NCBI GenBank assembly: GCA_019973155.2
Contig: BPQB01000100.1
Span: 1 to 64,000 of the forward strand
DNA: 64,000 nucleotides
Reading direction: 5' to 3'
DNA from: Phanerochaete sordida
Lineage: Eukaryota; Basidiomycota; Agaricomycetes; Polyporales; Phanerochaetaceae
The position numbers were made by a program, and so were the translations under genes. The notes below the pieces were generated by a model. It was not told where the DNA came from. It was given only the letters and a program-made list of their open reading frames with translations, and did no database searches. This document shows, piece after piece, positions 1-11,466 of this stretch; position 1 is the stretch's first letter, and each line of letters starts with the position of its first letter.

Positions 1-2180
1 GGGGATGGATACAATAGGTCCGTCGCGCAAGATGCGTGTATATCCTGGCGCGACGGCGGCGCGCTCATCGCCGGGTGCGCGAGTGCAGCTTTTAGCCCTT
101 TAGGCCTAAGCATTCGTCGGCGACGCACGCGCCGCCAGAGTACGGGCGTCCTTAATTTGCATTGAGCACAGCGCAGGGTTCATGGCACGGATCAGTGTCA
201 GCTATGGTGCGCGGAGTGTACCAGTGTGGGAGCGTACAGGAGGAGACGGCAGCATACGCACCTGCAACTCAACAAGCTTTGCGCTCATACGCTCGGGATG
301 TCTTTGGCTCCTGAGTGCTGACTGCTAACTCTGGACCGCGCCATAAGCGATGACGTGGCGAGCTGCCTCAAGAGGAAGAGTCTTAGCACCGTGAGTTGTA
401 TTAAAAGAGTGGTTTATAGCCCGCACGAACTAGAACTTGTCAGCGTCCAAGCAGGATCGCGGCTGCAAGAGGACGTACCTGGCTGCCAGTTTATCCTACA
501 CCTCTCCTCAGATTGTCGCGCCGTCGTAGCTTCCCTTCGTCCATGGAAAGGGCTCCTTGAATCACGCCATGTCTTCGTGCGTGGGAAGGTGAGATTATTC
601 TTGCGGACCGTAGCGGGTTGGCGTTTTTCGTTGAAAAGGCCGAGGAACGCGAGACCCGCAGAACTGGCCGTAGGTAGATTTCCGCTGCTATTAAGAGGGT
701 CTAGAACTCTTGAGACTTGGGTTTAAGTGACGCCATCGAGGTGGAAGTGCAGTACGAGGAGAGATAGGTGCACATATAGGGAGACGAAGGTGTTGGGGTG
801 AAGAAGCGCAGAGCTCGCGCTTGACGCCTCTCGGCTATTTTATCCGATATTCCTCCGCGCGCCCACAGTCGCGCGTCGATCCCTGGTTTCCACGTCACCC
901 ACGCGCCCAGCAGCACCAGAAAGATGATTTTATTGGCTATCTACTATATTTCATTTGCGTCACATTTGACCTTGATAAGATCGCAAGGATCGCCAAGTAG
1001 CAATGCGCTGAAAGAACAAGTATAGGGGGACAAGCCAACCTGACTCACCGCGTCGTCAAGAGCCCCGGACAGAATACGCCACAGAAGCTATATACTCGCG
1101 AATATCTCTCGAACAGTGAAGAGCCGTCCTTCATCCAACATGCTAAAATCAGAAATTGCACTGCAAAGACACTCGGAGGCTTATGGACACTACAGTGCCA
1201 CGGATCTAGGTTTGGAACGTTACTGCTAGCGAGCACAGGGACGGTCATTCAGGGCTATCGAGCAGAACATTCTTCGCCCATATGCCACTGGGAACTTCGA
1301 GAGTCGAGAGGTCTGACTTTAGCCTCGACAAGGGTCGCGCACACCCACACGTAAATTAGGTATGTCTGCCACAACTTCGTCTTGTCCAACCTCCTCGCTG
1401 TTGAGAATCACCACGCAAGCGCAGCCGGCACCGGAGAATACTCAAGTGAGGCAACGTTCAGTGAAATGTTCAAGATTGAGAGCAGTACGTTGCATTTGTC
1501 GCTGTCGTCCTAGCTAGGCGGGCCGCGGCATCACTGCTGTACGAGAAGATGCCCGTCCGCACCCTGACCAAGAGCCGTCCGTGGACTCTTAGAGACCCTG
1601 AATACTTGCACTCTACTGACATCGTGCGCAGGGGCACGTCCAAGCCATATAGACCATCAAACTCAAGAGCAGCGGGCAAAGACATTGGAAATTATGTCCA
1701 GCTGGACGTCATCGCTCGGCCAAATTCAGAACAATCCAGGTTCGACCAAGATGATAGCAGGGTCGACCGTACCGGGTGCACTCTGCGTGTCTTCGCCCGT
1801 CCGTACTGAAGGTTGTATGAAAGCGCTGGATTGGTACATGACGTAGTCTCAGGGTGCGCAGAGCAACCGTCTGCTCTGCCCTGACGAGGCGATGACGGCG
1901 ACGCCGCCAACATTGTGCAGTGTGTTGGCTTAGAATATAGCTCGCGTAAATAAAAATGTCTTACACCACACGGGCCGTGAGCTCGTCATCGCCAGCTTGA
2001 GCAGTGTGCAGCGATCCCGAGTGACAAGCTGTGATGATTTCTCGCATTGGCTGTCCCGTCATTTTTCCTGAGACTTGAAATCTCATTTTTACCACCTTTG
2101 TCTGTCCTCGCTTACCCTAGGTATTGACATGAACGTTCTTCAGCCCGCATCGCGCGTCAAAGCCGCCAATTCCGAACGCT
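1..2180. other. No recognised gene
   Basis: Only short open frames occur here, mostly without an ATG, and none shows a domain, signal peptide or splice pattern I recognise. I see no RNA gene. The longest frame, near 355-726 on the + strand, starts with GTG and looks like chance coding. Confidence 0.6.
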
Positions 2181-2184
2181 GCTC

Positions 2185-2690
2185 GACGAGATGCCATCGG
2201 GCTTCCAGACATTCGAAGAACTGCTGGTTCATCTCACACTCGGCCCCATACCTGCCACACATGCCCCTGCGGATCGTAGATACTACCCATGGGTCAAGAT
2301 AAGTGATTGTACGTACCGACCATTCGGTCGTTATATTCATTGGTGCCACGGTAAGCAGCCCGTGTCTGTATGTCTGATAAGCCTTTTTTTCCCTACGACA
2401 TCCCGGGATCCGCGGACGCCTTCCTCGCCACGTACCTGGAAGACCAGCTCCACGCTGCGTAGGCTCGCGCGAGGGCGCTATTCCCCCTCGCCTGTTTGGT
2501 ACTATTGCTCGATTTCGTGGGCTTTTCCGAAGAACAGACCGAAAGCAGGGACGGTATGCGCCGGGCTCAGCGATGGGAATACATGACGTCCACAACCTAT
2601 GTTGACTGTAGGATACGTCGCTACTGGCAATCACGCACTGGATGCTCCTTGCTTGTATCCATGCTTCCAGGTATGCTTGAGTTATCCCCA
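2185..2690 (+). pseudogene. Decayed MFS transporter fragment (third copy)
   Basis: This stretch aligns by eye with exon 1, intron 1 and exon 2 of the two intact MFS genes downstream. The exon 1 end and donor (2349-2356, ACGGTAAGC) match the donor of the 13098 gene. The stretch 2370-2455 matches exon 2 from the CTGATGGGCC block through the part encoding the AAYLEDxL motif, here readable as ATYLEDQL. In-frame stops (TAA near 2376, TAG near 2459) and loss of the exon 1 frame show it is dead. Similarity may run into exon 3 near 2610-2690 but is weak. It lies about 1.6 kb upstream of the first intact copy in the same orientation, so the locus once held at least three tandem copies. Confidence 0.65.
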
Positions 2691-4210
2691 GCGTCCTGCG
2701 CGCCTGCTGGCTCCTGCTTCTGTTACACATTGACGTTGACGCAGGAGAAAACTAGCTCATGTCCTTTAACCTGAATAAGCTGTATCGTTTGCTTGACTAA
2801 ATATTGAATGAATGCCATGCGGCTTGCGGCGACGTTCCTCGAGAAATTTGGCGATATGACATCGCGGAAGCGGGGGAACGCGGCAAAGCGCCTGGTTCAC
2901 GCCCGGTTCAGGGATCCCGGGTTACATAAGCAGAACCGATCCTCCAAGCCGAGTCGCATGTAGCGCCAAAACCAGCTTTGCTTCCCGCGTCGTGGTAAGC
3001 ACCAGACCCCGGGTGTAAACGTAAGGCAGAAGAATCTTACTGACTGTAATGTCTGTAGAAATACTAGCTCCTATGCTTGCAGCAGACTGTAAGCTCTCGG
3101 GCGGCAGACGTGCTCCAAAAACAAGCACGAGCTATGCTTCAGCTATGCCGCACCCGCTGGCAGCACTCGCCGAGCACATGTATCCTAGTCGCCGTTACGC
3201 TGCGCTCGGATCGTTGATGCTGTGTCTTACGCATGACGATCATCAAGTGAGTACTCTACTGGCAGCTAAGCGTACTAGTATCACAATTGACTAGATGAAG
3301 CGTTGAGCAGAACCTTGGACATCTTGAGTTTAGGTTCAAGACGTCACTGCCGTCACCCAGGGAAATCGTGAGCAACGCCGCTTCACAAACAGACGGCATG
3401 GCGCGAGAGCGGTCCCACGCGCGAGCATGTTAGACTGCCACTCAGGTACGATGCCGTCCTCGCCCTCCTACCTCCTTCCTGATATTGAACTTTGCAGCAT
3501 CGCCTGGCTGAGGCTAACCATCGCGGAGCGGTTGAACTCTAGCTTTGCCTACAAGAAGAACGAAATACACAATTCTTCTCATCTCGAAGAGAAGCGCAGA
3601 CCCGTCGTGGGTAACTGACTCGACGCACCGCCCCTGCCGCCGCCTCCGTTACGCAGAAGCACCTGTCGCTGCTTTGACGAGTAGCCCATGCAAAGCACTA
3701 GGACAATCGACGGTACATGTGGGTACCGCGCTCTTCTCGGCAACCCTACTGACGTCGTCTTGCAGGGGTATCGTCCTGCTATGCCCAACATCAAACTTAG
3801 GGCGAGCGGGTACCGTGCTTCAAACTATGCCGCGCAGAACGTCATCGCCTGCGCAAATCCAGAGCGACCGAGCTTTCACCATGCGCGCTAGCAGGGTCTC
3901 ATCCGGATGCACTCAGGGAATCGACTCCCATTAGTGTTAAACGGCGTATACGAGGGCTCGCCAGCATCTCCACGCCGCGAAGCGGTATCTCTGCAGGGAG
4001 CGGCCGGTAGCCCTGTGCTGGCGCGCGAGAAGGCTACCGCGGTGGACCCAGCGCACGGACGGCCGTGGATACTGTGCGGGCTGCTGCTGGCCTGATGCTG
4101 GAGAACGAAGCGCCACATGCGCCAGCGATACTTTCGCAAACGCTCTGCAGCACATGGAACGCGAGCTCGCCATCGAGGGTGAACGGCGCTGCACACATAC
4201 AGCATTCGCA

Positions 4211-4218
4211 TATAAAAA
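4211..4218 (+). promoter_or_regulatory. TATA box of first MFS gene
   Basis: TATAAAAA lies 114 bases before the ATG at 4325, inside a block conserved with the second copy. The equivalent site there reads TATTAAAA. Confidence 0.6.
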
Positions 4219-4324
4219 TGCCGGTCAACGGTACAGGGCTCTTCACCGTCGGTCGCACCGTCACTCATCCTCCCACTCTTCACCTGCCACACCTCAGCTC
4301 CCCACCAACATCTCACCCTTCGCC

Positions 4325-6126
4325 ATGGCCAGTCTGAAGTCGAACTCGAGCGTCACAGTCTGCGACCCCGACGACGCGTCTCTCTACGAGAAGGCATCGG
4401 GCCTCGAGGCCATCGGCAAACCGGCGATCCTTCCCACGCCCTGCCCATCCCCTACTCTGGCCCCTGTCGATCGCGGGTTTGCCGCGTGGGCAACGGTGCG
4501 CCATATCGGACACCATCCACCCGATCGCCTTGCTGACCCGCACTGCAGCTTGCCGCGTCGTGCCTGATGGGCCTCTTCGTGTTCGGCTTCCCGAACTCCG
4601 CGGGTGTGCTCCTCGCCGCGTACCTGGACGACCCGCTGTACACCACTCAGAAAAACGCCACGACGCTCTTGCCGCTCATCGGCACATTCAATATGGGCAT
4701 TCTGTACTGCGGCGGTGAGGTTCCAGTTTTCTGGGCACGATCGTGTTGGCTGATTATCCGCTGGAGGCGTCTTGATCACTCCCTCGATCCGGTGCTATCC
4801 CCGCCTGCGCAAGGTGTATACCTGGACCGGGATCGCCGTATGCTTTCTCAGCCTTCTGACCGCCAGCTTTACTACCGATGTTAGTAGCTATCCCGCTGCT
4901 TTGACAATGTCACATCCTGACTATTGGTTCGCAGGTCAGAATGCTCATCGCGTCCGAGGGCCTGACTTTCGGTGTCGGTGCCGGTAAGTCCTCGATCAGT
5001 CTCTATTATCAGCGAACCTTGTCTGATTCCCCGTAGCCCTGGTCTACTGCCCACTCGTTTCATACATGACCGAATGGTTCGTCGAACGCCGGGGCTTAGC
5101 CAACGGGATCCTCTTCGCCGGTCCGTCCGACCCATCTCCCCATGCCCATTCAGAAGCTAATCTAGGAACTGAGCAGCCGATAACGCCGGCGGCATGCTCT
5201 TCCCCGTCATCATGCCCCTACTGATCTCGCGGTTTGGCGTCGCGATGACGCTGCGCATCTATGGGATTGCACTCGTACTATGTCTCCTGCCCGCTGCACT
5301 GCTCCTCAAGGCGCGTATGCCAGAGTCGCTCCCCAATATCTCCACTTCGGAACCGAAGTTAGAGCCGCGTCATTGGCTGCGCGACCGCAGGTTCTGGTTC
5401 TTTATCTCTCTGAATACGCTGCAAGGCTTGGCTCACTTTGTGCCACTGACCTGGCTCCCAAGTACGTCGTCGTCTCCCGTCTCCCAAGCCCTTCCACTGA
5501 CCCTTTCAAGCATTCGCGGCTTCGTTGGGTGTTAGCGAGAGCAACGCCTCGCTCGTGCTCACGCTGACAAACGGCGCGATGACACTCTCGGGCTTCGCCG
5601 CGGGCTGGCTCAGCGACCGCGTCAGCATCTGGGCCCTCGCAGTCGGCTCGCTGCTGCTCTCCACGCTCGCGACGTTCGTACTGTGGGGTGTTGTGGCGGC
5701 GTCGTACGCCGGCGTGCTCGCGTTCGGCGTCGCGTACGGCCTGACGGCGGGCTGCTGGTCGAGCATGTGGAGTGGGTTCGTCCGGCCTGTCGCTGGTACG
5801 TGATTGGTCGCTACGTCTGTCGGCATCAGCGGCCTGACGAAAGTGCAGGTGACGATGCTTCTCTTGCGACGACAATATTCAGCCTCCTGCTCTTCACGCG
5901 CGGCATTGGGAACGTGGTGTCGACGCCGATATCGACCGCCCTCCAAAGCGTGAAGATCCCATTCCTATCGAGCTCTGCACCCCGGATAGGCTTTGCGGCA
6001 GACGACAGCCATTTCGCCGCGGTTATCATCTACACTGGAGCGTGCTTTGCCATGGCGGTCGGCGTCGCGACCGTTGGCTGGGCGTTGGATCGGAGGCCAG
6101 AGGCCAAACAGGTTGATGAGGCGTGA
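4325..6126 (+). CDS. MFS transporter, monocarboxylate-transporter-like (copy 1)
   Basis: Eight exons: 4325-4495, 4549-4714, 4767-4879, 4935-4983, 5037-5120, 5177-5461, 5511-5795, 5849-6126, giving 476 aa. All introns are 49-56 nt with GT/AG ends and join in frame. The N-terminal ~48 residues are hydrophilic; DRGFAAWAT then leads into TM1 (LMGLFVFGF), the position of the conserved entry motif of MCT/SLC16-type MFS proteins. About 12 hydrophobic spans follow, split by a central loop (LEPRHWLRDRRFWFF). It is likely a plasma-membrane or organellar carrier of monocarboxylates or similar small acids; the substrate cannot be read from sequence. A near-identical paralogue lies at 13098-14904 with exactly the same exon lengths. 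The ATG has a good context (CGCCATGG) and a TATA box upstream. Confidence 0.93.
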
Positions 6127-7133
6127 AGCCTTCAGTTTCAGCTCGGTGGGTATTCCGCAGATACTGACATTGTAGCCATAGCCGTATTTATTCTTATGTA
6201 ACATGACGAGCTGTACATATACGCGTCGACGTTCTAGTTACTCTGCAGCAGATTGAATCACTACAGCACCTGATTTTCCCCAGTAGTATGATAAATCTGT
6301 CGAATCACAAGAATGAATACGCCCTCGCAAAGGTATATTGGTTAACGCCGCTACTATTCCAGATTATGACGTATAGGCCTAATTCTCGGCTGCGCTGCAC
6401 ACTATGCATGTCCAGGAAATGGATGACAAGGCCCGCGGTTGAGAATATTCTCCCGAGGTGCGACCGTCTTCACGAGTAAGATAAGTACTGTATGATTGGT
6501 AGTGTCACTTCGACATTCCATCATCGCAATCATCTTTTCCACAGCTGGGGTGGAAGCAACTCGCGAGAACTTAGGACTAAGTGAAGCACATACAATCAGC
6601 GCTCCTGACCATTTGTATCCGAGTGCGTTTGTGCCTGAGCGATTCCGCAAGATAAAGGCGGCTATATGTTCAGATGGGGCCGAGACGAAAGCAAGCCTCG
6701 CTTACTGCAAAGGGAAATGCGACCAGCATGGTGGCGTACGGCACCACCCGCTTACAATTGCAAGCTGGGCGTCGCGCCGATTTATCCTTCATTCCACCAG
6801 ACCATGTCTGCGAACACGCGAGGACTATACTCACCCCGTCCCGTCAGCGCCAGCCTTACGACCTCCGCAAACAACAGAGCCTCCTGCTCTGATGCTGTGC
6901 CGAAAGGGGTGATCGCCTGCCATGATCGCAGCGGCTCTACAACAAATTCAACTTGACGTGGCATCGAGCCGAAAGATGCCCACGCGCACGTTCAGAGATA
7001 ACCGTGCTATCTTTAGGTACGTAGCACTATGTTGCTCTTTTGAAGTGTCTCATTTCTCCGGTAGAGCACTCAGCGTGGCGCCATGGTGTGCACAAACCGT
7101 CAACCTTTCAACTCGGCAGCGATAACCACGTCG
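6127..7133. other. Intergenic, no recognised gene
   Basis: Contains short unconserved frames only. An AT-rich patch near 6170-6300 fits the 3' UTR and terminator of the MFS gene. Confidence 0.6.
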
Positions 7134-7141
7134 CATAAATA
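7134..7141 (+). promoter_or_regulatory. TATA-like box of small secreted protein gene 1
   Basis: CATAAATA lies 58 bases before the ATG at 7193. The paralogue at 11308 has TATAAGTA 57 bases before its ATG, so spacing is conserved. Confidence 0.5.
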
Positions 7142-7192
7142 CCGAGCGACGCCTTTCTGCAAGGACACACGTCCACGCATCTTCAAACAGCC

Positions 7193-7456
7193 ATGAAGTT
7201 CTCATTCTTCTCCCTCATTGTACTGGTCGCCGGCGCGAATGTCGCGCTGGCGGCCGTTTGTCCCAGGGAGTGCGGCAACCCAGGCGGGTTCCTTCCGCCG
7301 TCGTGCGGAGGGTGCCAGCCCGTCCCTCGCGCATCAGACTTTCGGCCTATGACTTGTAAAGCCATATATGCCAATGTATACCCTCAAATCTGTGTAAGAC
7401 ACATAATCATCGCCGCTTCCTTGCAACACGCTTATATAGTTTTTTCGCCAATATGA
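7193..7456 (+). CDS. Small secreted Cys-rich protein 1
   Basis: An open frame of 87 aa starts with a clear signal peptide (MKFSFFSLIVLVAGANVALA, cleavage expected after ALA). The mature part begins VCPRECGNPGG and has cysteines in a CxxxC...CxxC spacing. The N-terminal half resembles the protein at 11308 in signal peptide and the VCPxxC motif, which indicates paralogy. The C-terminal half (after about residue 50) does not match and could be read-through into non-coding sequence or hide an intron, so the 3' end is uncertain. Its function is unknown; secreted proteins of this size are common in wood- and plant-associated fungi. Confidence 0.55.
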   Translation: MKFSFFSLIVLVAGANVALAAVCPRECGNPGGFLPPSCGGCQPVPRASDFRPMTCKAIYANVYPQICVRHIIIAASLQHAYIVFSPI

Positions 7457-10400
7457 CCCAAACACATAATTGCATACATTGTACGAAATTGTACAGCTTG
7501 CATTGTTCCCGAGAACCAGAATAATGAAGAACGCAGTTCTTGCGCAGGAATCCCGCTTTAGAGGACGCAAATATAGATATATTGCGGTCAAGCATGGTCT
7601 ACTCTACAATATATAGAGACTAAGTGGCCTCCACACCGCCGCAGCTTGCCTCCCAGCGCAACCGCTGCGAGGCGCCAATATTCGGGCTATTGGTAAGCAC
7701 AGCTTGCAGGTGCCTTGAGAGCCGTCAAGCGACCTATTGACAAGCTTGTGTCAGATGGGGAGGTAGAGGCAGGCATGCGGATATGGGGCAAACACACTGA
7801 GGAGGGAGCAATAGATGCGCGGGCGCGACACCGAGCGCCATCGATGTAGAGACGAGAGGTGCTGCGGACGTACCCACGACGGTGCCGCCAGCATGCATTG
7901 GCCTCGCTCGCGTGCGTGCGCAGACAGGCACATACGTCCGGCACTGCCGAGTGAGCGGCGTGCTCATGGCAGTGTTGATGTCGGCGGCGATGTCAGTACG
8001 GCAGCCAGCGGAGGGCGGACGGAGGAGTAAATGGGCGGGAAGCCGCTGGCGCTGCGTCGGCCTGTCGACGTCCGAGTGCAGCTACGAAATTCGGAGCTCC
8101 TAGAGCAAAGTCTTCTCGAGACGGTTGTTCTTGCGGCGGCTCAGCTCGCGCGCGCGCCGCGACTGTGTCAATGCTAGTTGTGTCCGGTTCTGCGCTGCCT
8201 AGCTCTGCGCTGTATGGGAGCGCTGCGTGTGGTGCAACGCCGGGGACTACCTGTGTGGACGTTGTGTTAGAAAAAGCGTCAGGGGGCGTGACGCTCACAT
8301 GCGCGAGAGCTTCATCGCCACCTGTGATGTTCACGATGTCGCAGTCAGCCCAAAGGGCATCGTAACATAATGTAACGGCGCACCTCGTTCGTGTCCGATT
8401 TGGGTGCACCTCTGCTATTTGACCTCTCCATTTCCGCGCGAGCAGTCCCCGAGGATGTCGAGAGCGTCGTCCGAGTGGTACAGTGAGTCACTCAGCCGCG
8501 GTCGGGACTTACGGAGGCCGCCGATGTTGCGGTCGGCGTCGCGAACTGGTGGTGGTAGAGAGACAAGAGTGCTGGCCAGAACGCAAAGCGCTCGTGGACA
8601 CTTTCAACGTCATGGAGCTCGGCGTGGAGCTCAGCAGACGCCGACTCGCACCAGCCAAAGTCAAGCTCGACTGCGCCGCCCTCGCTCGCTCTCCCTGAAT
8701 GGAATCCAAATATTCAGAGGTCCATATGTCGTGTCTACCGGAGCGTCGACTACAGGGGCATGTTTGCAGGGGCCACCACTCCGAGTCTGGCGTGCGATTC
8801 CCTACCGGCTGCGGGGAAGGGTCCACAGGGTCCTCGCTAGTGTCAGGGGTCCCGTATTATCGTAGTACAACCCGACGAGGGTATCGTCGAACAACTTCCT
8901 TCCCGCTGACCCATGCCGCGCGTCGCTGCCATAGCTTTGCAGACGGGAAGGTGACTCACCACCCAGACGAACCACTGCTGCACGGGGAGACCGCCGCGCA
9001 GGCGAAATACGAATCGCGCGGGGCCTGCATTAGTGCGCTGTCGCCTGCACTTCCTATGGCGTTGCAAGCCACACTGTCCTCTCAATCCGTTACCTGTGCA
9101 TGTGAGCGGACTGCCTGCACCGAACGCAGCAGATCCCGCGAAACTAGAGCATCTCGCAGGCATTCCAACGGCCCGGCACTGAACTGGGAGCCAGTGGGTA
9201 CTGCTGGACGCCGCCGACGTTGCGCGACCACCGACTGACAATATTTGGCCGTGTTGTCAGCCGCGCTCTGTGCGCTACCAATCCATAGCGACGGGCTGGG
9301 AGATGAGGGGTCACAGCGAGTGCAAGGGCACTTGCCACAAGTGTCCGCCAGCACATGGGCTTCCAGCACAACTACGTGACGGGCCCGAATACACCGCGAA
9401 TACGATGCGATGTATACAGATTAAAAGTACGGTAATGATTGTGCATGCTTTAGTATGCCGCTACAAGCAGTCTACAATATCGGCTGTCTTTCCAAGGGCA
9501 TATAAGGTCTGCAAACCATTATAATATATATAACGCGCGCGCCGAAAGTCCGATGCGAACTGTCGGAATAATGGTGGTATGTGACCATATATCTCTGTCT
9601 GTCTTACTTTACGGAACTGGGGGACTATCAACAGCGCTGAAGTGGGACATATTCCATTGCAAGGCCTTAGGCGTGCCAAAGGATCGTATCCATAGCTTGT
9701 GCGCATTTTAGTCAGCCCTTCTTATGCTCCTTCTGACCGTATTTCGCAGAAATCATCACTCGTGTATGTCTAAGCTGTAGACGTGATATTTCAGAGCATG
9801 CTCCCTGCATAGCGTGTCGTCTGTGCCCAGGCTGCGTTGGCACCACGGTCTCTGCAGGGGGTGCCAGCCTGCTGATGGAGCGATGGCCCAAAGCCCTCTT
9901 CGCCGCCGCCTCTTCCGATATCTGTCGGACGGTGTCAGGGCGATCGGCGGGGCATGTGGTCGCCTGGCGCTTCTCCTCCGCCCTACCGGCGCTGCGCGCA
10001 GGGCCACGTTCGTGCAACCGCGAACATCAAATTCAGGGAGAGCAGGCAAACGCACTGTTTGTGTGCAACCGCGTGGTTGCGCAGGCAGGTCCAGGGCCGA
10101 TTGACACGAGTGTAGTCGATAGGTCATAGCAGGTCCTCCGCGCCGCGTGCCGGAGTCGCTCGGGATGGTCGTGCTCGCCCTTGATCTTGGCGTACGACTA
10201 TTGCATTAGCGGATGGCGTGTTGACAGGGTGCGCGCACCGGCCCTCTGCGGAGCTGCGGTTATGAAAACGCAAACGCGACGCAGCGGTGGGCCGGCCAGG
10301 ATCGTGAGCATGCCGCATCGTTCGCGCAGCTATCTACAGAGGATTTTCTGAAACACACGGACCTAGACCCAGAGCTCACCCTCGGACGAGACACAGTTCT

Positions 10401-11250
10401 GCCGCATTCTTGAACGTAGGCCTCAGCCAGTGATCTGTAGCGCGCCTGTTCAGACTGCAGCTCGATTATTTCGATTGCAAACCAAATGTTCAATATCTCC
10501 TTTCGTCACTGTCCCAGCCGTCGGCACCGATAATTATTGCTTATGTAGCGCGTTTAATCAGCCCATCAGCGATCCCTGCCACGCTCAACTGCACACCTGC
10601 CCATGGACCCTCGGATGGCGGTTGGACCCCGCGTACCTCAGCAAGCCATCGCATACGCCGTTTACCTGGCCCTCTGTCGTGTATTCGATTAGCTTTCGAG
10701 TCGGCGGACCTTTGGGCGGTGCTGGCGTACCTGTGCACGCCATCGCCTGCTCTTGTCCTGACGACTAAGTGCTCTCTTCATCCTTTCGTTCACATGACGG
10801 GTATTCGATAACGTCCAACGCGCTCAGCATGGGCATGCGTAGCCTCTCGCTCGCGCTCGTACAAGAGAACCCCGCCTCGATGATGATCTTGGCGAATATT
10901 CATCAACTGCGTACGTCCTTCACCGGAAGGTTGAGCGCGTGGCCACTACCTCGTGCTGATTATTTCCTGCCCGTAGTCTAAATTTCACGTCACAGACAGC
11001 GCGCGGTCTCACGGACCAGCAACACCTTTATCCAACAATCATTCCATGGATCGCCTAACATTGTGGCGTCACTGCGGCCTTCATCTATACGACGGCCAGC
11101 GCAGGCCTCAATGATCGCGTAGCAAGCTCTCCGCATATGGTGCTATAATCCTGTGCTGGCAGTCCCATGTCTGCCAGAGGAAGCTGTCAGCTGCGTTCCT
11201 GTCGCGCTCCGAATCAGCGCTGAGGAGTCGCCGCGGTCTGTGCATTCACG
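7457..11250. other. Large intergenic stretch, no supported gene
   Basis: About 3.8 kb with no frame I can assign. A minus-strand frame at 7993-8409 is rich in Pro/Ala/Ser but starts with GTG and has no recognised domain. The stretch 9400-9550 is AT-rich. Frames at 9756-10129 on both strands overlap each other and look like GC-driven shadows. No MFS, HET or transposon relic was recognised. Confidence 0.5.
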
Positions 11251-11258
11251 TATAAGTA
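11251..11258 (+). promoter_or_regulatory. TATA box of small secreted protein gene 2
   Basis: TATAAGTA lies 57 bases upstream of the ATG at 11308, matching the spacing at the paralogue. Confidence 0.55.
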
Positions 11259-11307
11259 CTACTCGTCCAGAACATGAAAGGCACGTCCACTCACCGCCTC
11301 TACAATC

Positions 11308-11466
11308 ATGAAGCTCGCCCTCGCCTCGGTCCTCGTCGCTCTACTCGCGAGCCTCCAAGCTGCGCACGCATTCGTCGTCTGCCCGGACTTCTGTGAGCCC
11401 GAGCCGCTCGCGGGCGGCGCCAGTCCGTGCTGTCCTTGGACGACGCCAGTGCCGGTGCCATCCTAA
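11308..11466 (+). CDS. Small secreted Cys-rich protein 2
   Basis: A single-exon frame of 52 aa ending in TAA. Residues 1-20 are a strong signal peptide (MKLALASVLVALLASLQAAH). The ~30-residue mature peptide has four cysteines (VVCPDFC and SPCCPW) and ends in a short Pro-rich tail (TTPVPVPS). It shares the start context, signal peptide and VCPxxC motif with the frame at 7193. A TATA box precedes it, and the surrounding frames are on the other strand without support. It is too short to assign a family. Confidence 0.6.
   Translation: MKLALASVLVALLASLQAAHAFVVCPDFCEPEPLAGGASPCCPWTTPVPVPS

Larger units (their letters stand above)
2880..6130 (+). repeat. Segmental tandem duplication, copy A (upstream region plus MFS gene)
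   Basis: Pairs with 11910-14910. Beyond the coding exons, the ~1.4 kb upstream is also recognisably duplicated: a GGGTTACATAAGC block (2920 vs 11934), a block around GTTCRARACGTCMCTGCCGTC (3331 vs 12293), GAGCATGTTAGACTGCCA (3423 vs 12382), TTGAACTCTAGC (3532 vs 12491) and CTGATGCTGGAGAACGA (4092 vs 12868). The upstream parts contain many small indels, so they are older or less constrained than the exons. No gene is recognised in 2880-4324; the short frames there are not conserved between copies. Confidence 0.8.

Noticed and set aside
3427..3618. Short frames upstream of the MFS genes, partly similar between copies (MLDCHSG.. / MLDCQSG..)
   Set aside because: Similarity comes from the DNA duplication; frames are not preserved by matching indels, so I do not call a protein.
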